In this document: positions 5,586 to 9,542 of the stretch, piece by piece
Position numbering within the stretch: the first letter of the stretch is position 1
Layout: every line of letters begins with the position of its first letter
NCBI GenBank assembly: GCA_002388885.1
Contig: DGNI01000022.1
Coordinates: 14,043-23,584, forward strand
Reading direction: 5' to 3'
Source of the DNA: Parvularculaceae bacterium UBA4496
GTDB taxonomy: Bacteria > Pseudomonadota > Alphaproteobacteria > Caulobacterales > Parvularculaceae
DNA length: 9,542 nucleotides
The notes under the pieces: model-generated
The model's input: the letters and a program-made list of their open reading frames with translations, nothing else
Told to the model about the DNA's origin: nothing
Database searches by the model: none
Translations under genes and position numbers: made by a program

Positions 5586-5640
5586 AACCGCCTCCCTCGT
5601 CTCTCACCTATGAGACTCACACCAGAGGCAGGCCAATGTT

Positions 5641-5668
5641 CGAATATTTCTAGATTAATTGCGGGCAA
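5641..5668 (-). promoter_or_regulatory. Candidate promoter of the EF-hand gene
   Basis: On the minus strand TTGCCC (5668-5663) is followed after 16 bases by TATTCG (5646-5641). The start site would be about 50 bases upstream of the ATG at 5585. The 169-base gap 5586-5754 otherwise holds only a 5-bp GTCTC/GAGAC inverted repeat (5599-5616). Confidence 0.3.
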
Positions 5669-5754
5669 GCGTGGCCAAAGCACGGCGATTGCGGCGAAAT
5701 CTGGGATACTGCAACCTTTGCGGGCGCTGGCCTGTGGAAATTCTAGCCTGCGGT

Positions 5755-6693
5755 TTATTCGGCGGGATGCGACGCCGGTTGTGGTTCCGCCCCAGGCGGT
5801 TCTTCGCCATGAACGTGTTTCCAGCGGTCTTTGATCATGGCCGAGGTCATGCGGGAGCCGTCAGGCGACCAGCCCGGCGGTCCGAAGGTGTAGCCTATCA
5901 CTTCTTTCCACGATCTCGATTTCAACAAATCCTTGGCGATGCCGATCCATTCATGAAACGAAATCACCAGTGGATTGAAGGTGCCGAGATTCTTGATGAT
6001 GCCGTAACGCGGTTTTTCAGCCGCATCCTCTTCCACGAATGTGCCGAACATCCGGTCCCAGATGATCAGCGTGCCGGCGTAATTCGCATCGAGATATTTC
6101 GGATTGGTTGCATGGTGCACGCGGTGATGGCTCGGCGTGTTGAAGATCAGTTCAAACGGACCCATGCGATTAATCAGCTCGGTATGAATCCAGAACTGAT
6201 AGAGCAGGTTGATGGCGCCGACGAAAATCACCATGGCGGGATGAAATCCAAGAAAAATAAGTGGTGTCTTGAAAAGAATTGCGCCGATAATCTGACCTGT
6301 CCATGTCTGACGCAGCGCTGTCGTCAGATTGTAGTGTTGCGAGGAATGATGAACCACATGGCTCGCCCAGAACCACCGCCGTTCATGACTGATCCGGTGC
6401 CACCAGTAATATCGCAGATCATCGAGCACGAAACATAGCAGCACCGCCCACCAAGTATTCGGAATATCCGTCAGGCGAAATTCATAGGCTGCAGTAAATA
6501 CGGCGAGCACTACGGCGCCACCGCCCAACAAGGGGGCAAGCTCGCTGCCAAAGCCCATGATCAGGCTGGCGGCGGAATCGCGAGGATCATAGCGGCCGCG
6601 TTTCATCAGGCGCGCAATCACGATTTCAGCCATGACCAGCACCAGAAACGCCGGCACTGCGTAAGCGATGATTTTCGGAAATTCCATTTCCAT
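5755..6693 (-). CDS. Fatty acid hydroxylase / sterol desaturase superfamily membrane protein
   Basis: This is a di-iron, membrane-bound oxygenase of 312 residues. The three histidine clusters of the superfamily are present: HRISH (99-103), HVVHH (112-116) and HRVHH (190-194, preceded by another His). Hydrophobic segments at about 8-28, 45-72, 80-97 and 133-172 give the usual multi-pass layout with His boxes facing the cytoplasm. The C-terminal 60 residues are polar. Family members hydroxylate or desaturate sterols, fatty acids, carotenoids or alkylglycerols using O2. The substrate here cannot be read from the sequence, and sterol synthesis should not be assumed. It lies 19 bases downstream of the small membrane protein gene at 6713-7147, on the same strand, so the two are probably co-transcribed. 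A second ATG two codons in is an equally possible start; neither has a strong ribosome site. Confidence 0.92.
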   Translation of the reverse strand: MEMEFPKIIAYAVPAFLVLVMAEIVIARLMKRGRYDPRDSAASLIMGFGSELAPLLGGGAVVLAVFTAAYEFRLTDIPNTWWAVLLCFVLDDLRYYWWHRISHERRWFWASHVVHHSSQHYNLTTALRQTWTGQIIGAILFKTPLIFLGFHPAMVIFVGAINLLYQFWIHTELINRMGPFELIFNTPSHHRVHHATNPKYLDANYAGTLIIWDRMFGTFVEEDAAEKPRYGIIKNLGTFNPLVISFHEWIGIAKDLLKSRSWKEVIGYTFGPPGWSPDGSRMTSAMIKDRWKHVHGEEPPGAEPQPASHPAE

Positions 6694-6712
6694 GAGGGCT
6701 ATTTAACCGTGC

Positions 6713-7147
6713 TCAGGCGAGTTTGCGAGCCCATGCAGCAGCGTCCGGCGACACCAGCCGGATGGCCCGCGAGCCGGGGTCCCCGGGCCTGATGGTCAAC
6801 ACGCCGGACTCTTCGGTTGCTTTCATCGTCGCCGGATCAAAACGGCGCGTTACGAGATCTAGCCCCAACCGTGATACGAGCGCATAATCGCCCCCTGCTC
6901 CTTCGATCAGCACCGAAGCGCCATCACGATCAAAGAGCCAGCCAATGGGGCGGAAGTCAGGTTCGTCCAGCGCCAATCTCTCCCGAGCCTCCACTTCCGT
7001 CACCGGATTTGAGGGCGCGCGAAACATCGCCCAGGCGAGCAGGACCATCAGGCCGATGGCGGCCAGCGAAACAGCCGAATCCAGAACCAGATTTCCGGTC
7101 AAAGGCACGCTCCTGCTTCTCGAATTCGTTATAGCTTGATCGGCCAC
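6713..7147 (-). CDS. Hypothetical membrane-anchored protein upstream of the desaturase
   Basis: The 144-residue product starts with GTG, supported by a GAAGGA ribosome site 7 bases upstream. A polar N-terminus is followed by one transmembrane helix (about 20-43, LVLDSAVSLAAIGLMVLLAWAMF). The soluble C-terminal domain of about 100 residues is likely beta-rich (IGWLFDRDGASVLIEGAGGDYALVSRLGLDLVTRRF) and ends in a short helix. I do not recognise a family. Because it sits 19 bases before the fatty acid hydroxylase gene, it may be an accessory or partner protein for it. The ribosome site lies within a repeat that can pair with upstream RNA (see the entry at 7151-7242). Confidence 0.72.
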   Translation of the reverse strand: MADQAITNSRSRSVPLTGNLVLDSAVSLAAIGLMVLLAWAMFRAPSNPVTEVEARERLALDEPDFRPIGWLFDRDGASVLIEGAGGDYALVSRLGLDLVTRRFDPATMKATEESGVLTIRPGDPGSRAIRLVSPDAAAWARKLA

Positions 7148-7150
7148 GCC

Positions 7151-7242
7151 TTTTTCCTTCGCGACGAAATTTTTCCTTCATCCTGAGGGGGCCGCAGGCC
7201 CGTCACGAAGGGCGAAGGAAAAATTTCTCCTCAGGATGAAGG
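7151..7242. repeat. Overlapping inverted repeats covering the ribosome site of the 7147 gene
   Basis: Three perfect pairings are visible. TTTTTCCTTCGC (7151-7162) pairs with 7212-7223 (12 bp). GAAATTTTTCCTTC (7166-7179) pairs with 7214-7227 (14 bp). CCTTCATCCTGAGG (7175-7188) pairs with 7229-7242 (14 bp). The first two compete for the same partner. The 7151-7162 arm is the GAAGGA ribosome site of the downstream gene. A GGGCC-GCA-GGCCC hairpin (centred near 7193) sits inside. The CCTTCATCCTGAGG core looks like a dispersed intergenic palindrome common in alphaproteobacteria. Confidence 0.7.
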
Positions 7243-7273
7243 CTTCTGGATAAGCCCAGAATTACAACTTACA

Positions 7274-7849
7274 CTATTCGCAGGATATACGCGTCGCCGA
7301 CAGTTTGAAAGTTTTCACCCACTCGCCGTCTTCATCCTTGGCGAGTGTAACGCGAGACCAGTGATCGTCGTCCTCGATGTGAAACGTCGCGCGAAAATTC
7401 GGCCGGTCCGGATATTCCTGCCACATGGTCAAGACGCCGTCGATGACCTTGGCGCGAAGGTCCTGCACTTGGCGTCCGCTGGTGGCGATCCACATCATGT
7501 CCCACTCATCTGCGTCGGCATCATACATGCGCACGTTGATGCCGCGGGATGCATCCGGGTCCTGCGCCGGATCGGGATGAAACCACTCATCAACAACCGC
7601 CATGCCGCCAAGACCGTACCAGCCGTTCCACCGCGCTGTCACGCCAGGCTGTGGCGGCGACCAGTCTTCACCCAGCCACTTATGCAGATGAATTTTGTAA
7701 TCACCGATCAGAAACGAAAACTGTTTCGTTTCTTCCGGCGCATTGAGATGCAACTCGCCGTACTCGCATCGCGGCGGCGCCACGTCCTGCGCCACGGCGG
7801 ACGACATCATGGTCGTTGCGAAAAGTAATGCTATGAGTTTGTTTTTCAT
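7274..7849 (-). CDS. Exported DUF1579-like protein of unknown function
   Basis: The 191-residue product has a textbook signal peptide (MKNKLIALLFATTMMSSAVA, 1-20, then QDVAPP), so it is probably periplasmic. The mature part has the pattern FSFLIGDYKI, followed by Trp-rich strands (WNGWYGLGGMAVVDEWF) and MYDADADEWDMMWI. These resemble the DUF1579 and related lipocalin-like beta-barrel families, which lack a known general function. I chose the ATG at 7849 over 7915 because it gives a clean signal peptide and GAGGG lies 8 bases upstream; the longer form would bury the signal peptide. An 8-bp inverted repeat (7850-7857 with 7875-7882) flanks that ribosome site. The neighbours are ndk upstream and the desaturase unit downstream, with no obvious functional link. 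Confidence 0.78.
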   Translation of the reverse strand: MKNKLIALLFATTMMSSAVAQDVAPPRCEYGELHLNAPEETKQFSFLIGDYKIHLHKWLGEDWSPPQPGVTARWNGWYGLGGMAVVDEWFHPDPAQDPDASRGINVRMYDADADEWDMMWIATSGRQVQDLRAKVIDGVLTMWQEYPDRPNFRATFHIEDDDHWSRVTLAKDEDGEWVKTFKLSATRISCE

Positions 7850-7882
7850 CTCGCGCCCTCTGTTTGAGATTTCAGGCGCGAG
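7850..7882. repeat. Inverted repeat at the DUF1579-like gene start
   Basis: CTCGCGCC (7850-7857) and GGCGCGAG (7875-7882) form an 8-bp inverted repeat directly next to the start codon at 7849. The GAGGG ribosome site (7860-7856) straddles the loop and the stem, so the hairpin could limit translation. The chance occurrence of such a GC-rich repeat is not negligible. Confidence 0.4.
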
Positions 7883-7902
7883 TAGAGCAGTAATCGCCCC
7901 GG

Positions 7903-7922
7903 CCCGGCTAGACATAGCCGGG
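7903..7922 (-). terminator. Hairpin after ndk, possible terminator
   Basis: CCCGGCTA (7903-7910) and TAGCCGGG (7915-7922) form a perfect 8-bp stem with a 4-base loop. It starts 22 bases beyond the ndk stop codon. No U-tract follows in the ndk direction, so termination may be partial. Confidence 0.45.
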
Positions 7923-7944
7923 ACAGGGCGTTTGCCATATGCGG

Positions 7945-8367
7945 TCAGCCGACGATTTCGTCTTTCGAAAAGAAATATTCAATCTCTTGCGCAGCGGTAT
8001 CCGGACCGTCGGAACCGTGTACGGAATTCTCGCCGATCGATTCCGCAAATTCCGCGCGGATCGTGCCCGCATCGGCTTCTGCCGGGTTTGTGGCTCCCAT
8101 GATTTCACGGTTGCGCGCGATGGCGTTTTCACCTTCGAGCACCTGAACAACGACTGGCTCGGAGATCATGAACTCGACGAGTTCGCCGAAGAACGGACGT
8201 TCCTTGTGAACGGCGTAAAAGCCTTCCGCCTGCTCCTTGGTCATGTGAATGCGCTTGGAGGCAACGACGCGAAGGCCGCCATCTTCCAGCTTGGCGATGA
8301 TTTTGCCGGTGAGATTACGCCGGGTCGCATCCGGCTTGATGATGGAAAAGGTGCGTTCGAGCGCCAT
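7945..8367 (-). CDS. ndk: Nucleoside diphosphate kinase
   Basis: Ndk transfers the gamma phosphate of ATP to nucleoside diphosphates through a phospho-histidine intermediate and balances cytosolic NTP and dNTP pools. The 140-residue product has the standard bacterial length. The N-terminal [11 protein letters not shown] carries the conserved Lys (K11), and [10 protein letters not shown] carries the catalytic His (H117) in its full signature. RPFF (57-60) and the end [11 protein letters not shown] are also typical. The start at 8367 follows an AAGGA ribosome site. An in-frame extension to 8493 would add 42 residues encoded by the repeat hairpin upstream and has no family support. Nothing looks abnormal. 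Confidence 0.98.
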   Translation of the reverse strand: MALERTFSIIKPDATRRNLTGKIIAKLEDGGLRVVASKRIHMTKEQAEGFYAVHKERPFFGELVEFMISEPVVVQVLEGENAIARNREIMGATNPAEADAGTIRAEFAESIGENSVHGSDGPDTAAQEIEYFFSKDEIVG

Positions 8368-8446
8368 AATTGGTGTCCTTGAAATTGTGGAAAGTCCGAT
8401 TTGGCGGCTTCCTAGCAACGCTTTCGCATTGCAGCAAGTGTTAAAG

Positions 8447-8471
8447 CCCCTCTCCCCTTTGGGGAGAGGGG
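8447..8471. repeat. CCCCTCTCCCC hairpin (REP-like element)
   Basis: CCCCTCTCCCC (8447-8457) and GGGGAGAGGGG (8461-8471) form a perfect 11-bp stem with a TTT loop. The pattern resembles the dispersed intergenic palindromes of alphaproteobacteria. It lies between ndk and the dehydrogenase gene; the 234-base gap 8368-8600 contains this, a second hairpin and no plausible gene. Confidence 0.65.
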
Positions 8472-8565
8472 TTGGAGTGAAGGGCCTCGGCAACTAAGAC
8501 CGAAAATCCATTCTAAAATTTCAGCCCACTGATCCGGTCCGCCATGACCTTCGCCGATGACCAAC

Positions 8566-8591
8566 CACCTTCTCCCCCAAGGGAGAAGGTG
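8566..8591 (-). terminator. CACCTTCTCCC hairpin after the dehydrogenase gene
   Basis: CACCTTCTCCC (8566-8576) and GGGAGAAGGTG (8581-8591) form a perfect 11-bp stem with a CCAA loop, 9 bases beyond the stop codon at 8601. It resembles the 8447-8471 hairpin and is probably the same kind of element. It may serve as a terminator or mRNA 3' stabiliser, though no U-tract follows. Confidence 0.5.
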
Positions 8592-8600
8592 AGCGCCGAT

Positions 8601-9542
8601 TTAAGCAGCTTTGCCGTAGAGCTTCTCGCCTGACTCAGCCATATCGCGGAATTTCTGCGGCGGGCTGAACCGGCTCCCATATTTTTGCGCCAGACTTTCC
8701 GATTTACGCACGAACGTCTCAAGCCCAATTGTGTCGATATGGCTCATGGGTCCGCCCGTCCATGGCGCAAAGCCCCAGCCGAAAATCGCGCCGATATCCG
8801 CCGACTGCGGATCGAACACGATGCCTTCAGCGTAACACTGCGCCGCCGGAATAAGCTGTGCGTAAAGCAGGCGTTCTTTCGTCTCTTCAAGCGACGGCTG
8901 TTCGTCGGCGAGCGGGAAGTGTTCCGCCAGCCCCGGCCAGAGATGTTTCTTGCCGCCTTCCGGGTATTCATAGAAACCGCCGCCCGACTTGCGTCCGTGA
9001 CGGCCAAGCTCGACCACCATCTTTTCGAGCAGTTCTTCATTACCGGACGGCTTATAGGCGTCGCCGAGTTCCTTCTTGGTGGATTGCATCAGCATGTGAC
9101 CGAGCGACAACGAAGTCTCATCGGTCAGCGCCAGCGGGCCTACCGGCATGCCGAGAGACTTCGCCGCGTTTTCAATAAGCGCTGGCTTGATGCCTTCCTG
9201 CACCATGATCATGGCTTCGCCGAGATATGGCGGCACCACGCGGTTGGTATAAAAGCCGCGCGTATCTTTGACGACAATCGGCGTCTTCTTGATCATGCGC
9301 ACATAATCGAGCGCCGCCGCCAGAGATCGATCGCCGGACTCGTCACCGGGTATGATCTCAACCAGCGGCATCTTGTCCACCGGAGAGAAGAAGTGAATGC
9401 CGATGAACTGATCCGGGCGTTCGGAATTCTTTGCGAGACCCGTAATCGGCAAGGTCGAAGTGTTCGACGCAAAGATCACGTCGGACCCAATTACCGCTTC
9501 CGTCTTTTTGATGACGTCTTTTTTGACGTCCGGATCCTCGAA
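8601..9542 (-). CDS. 3-hydroxyacyl-CoA dehydrogenase, FadB/FadJ-type, C-terminal part (cut by window edge)
   Basis: The fragment has 313 residues and its frame stays open through base 9542; the ATG at 9479 is internal. It includes the end of the NAD-binding domain (IFASNTSTLPI, 23-33), the catalytic His of IHFFSPV (49-55) with the nearby Glu of PLVEII (59-64), and the GFYTNRV hinge into the C-terminal domain. Two helical 3HCDH C-terminal domains follow: GRKSGGGFYEYPEGG marks the end of the first, and FGWGFAPWTGGP lies in the second. That two-domain tail is typical of the multifunctional alpha subunit of fatty acid beta-oxidation, which also carries an N-terminal enoyl-CoA hydratase, here outside the window. 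The enzyme oxidises 3-hydroxyacyl-CoA to 3-oxoacyl-CoA with NAD+ in the cytoplasm. FadB and FadJ cannot be separated from this part, so no symbol is given. Confidence 0.95.
   Translation of the reverse strand, partial: FEDPDVKKDVIKKTEAVIGSDVIFASNTSTLPITGLAKNSERPDQFIGIHFFSPVDKMPLVEIIPGDESGDRSLAAALDYVRMIKKTPIVVKDTRGFYTNRVVPPYLGEAMIMVQEGIKPALIENAAKSLGMPVGPLALTDETSLSLGHMLMQSTKKELGDAYKPSGNEELLEKMVVELGRHGRKSGGGFYEYPEGGKKHLWPGLAEHFPLADEQPSLEETKERLLYAQLIPAAQCYAEGIVFDPQSADIGAIFGWGFAPWTGGPMSHIDTIGLETFVRKSESLAQKYGSRFSPPQKFRDMAESGEKLYGKAA

Noticed and set aside
5659..6438. 259-residue plus-strand ORF
   Set aside because: It lies mostly antisense to the desaturase gene, whose His boxes and family features are unmistakable. 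The antisense translation is Arg/His-rich with no recognisable domain.
7151..7242. CRISPR array or insertion-sequence ends
   Set aside because: There are no regularly spaced direct repeats, no transposase ORF and no target-site duplication; the structure fits an intergenic palindrome.
7361..8382. Plus-strand ORFs of 155, 119 and 147 residues opposite the DUF1579-like gene and ndk
   Set aside because: They are mirror frames of confidently identified genes. None shows a domain or a ribosome site.

Overview
The window reads as chromosomal DNA of an alphaproteobacterium, probably near the Hyphomonadaceae, Caulobacterales or Parvularculaceae. This rests on protein character, moderately high G+C, and the CCTTCATCCTGAGG and CCCCTCTCCCC hairpin elements that are common between genes in that class. 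It is an inference from reading, not a database match. There are 14 protein genes, two of them cut by the window edges. No RNA gene, insertion sequence, prophage or CRISPR array was seen. No gap exceeds 300 bases; the largest are 2275-2480 and 8368-8600.

Region 1 (1-3509) is a phage-shock (psp) envelope-stress locus. On the minus strand, a 41-residue membrane ORF is followed by pspA, pspB, pspC and a 54-residue membrane ORF. The next gene on that strand is the start of a Ppx/GppA phosphatase gene, cut at base 1. Divergent on the plus strand is a pspF homologue. Most of it follows Escherichia coli PspF closely, but it has lost the GAFTGA loop that contacts sigma-54, both arginine fingers and the sensor I Thr-Asn pair. 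The AT-rich intergenic region has no convincing sigma-54 promoter. It does hold an extended -10 box and a perfect GGCGAA-A-TTCGCC palindrome. Together these suggest that psp control has been rewired away from sigma-54; this is the main discovery candidate.

Region 2 (3554-4990) lies behind pspF on the same strand. It is a visibly more AT-rich two-gene unit: an uncharacterised ATP-grasp enzyme and a SnoaL/NTF2-fold protein. It ends at an 11-bp hairpin shared with the convergent next gene.

Region 3 (5052-9542) is all on the minus strand. Read in plus coordinates, it holds an exported EF-hand protein, a fatty acid hydroxylase/sterol desaturase coupled to a small membrane protein, an exported DUF1579-like protein, nucleoside diphosphate kinase (ndk), and the C-terminal part of a FadB/FadJ-type 3-hydroxyacyl-CoA dehydrogenase. 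Gaps in this part carry repeat-derived hairpins. One set (7151-7242) has mutually exclusive pairings, one of which would cover the ribosome binding site of the gene at 7147.

Taken together, the window is mostly about membrane state: stress sensing, lipid hydroxylation and fatty-acid oxidation. Only the psp genes form a clear functional unit.
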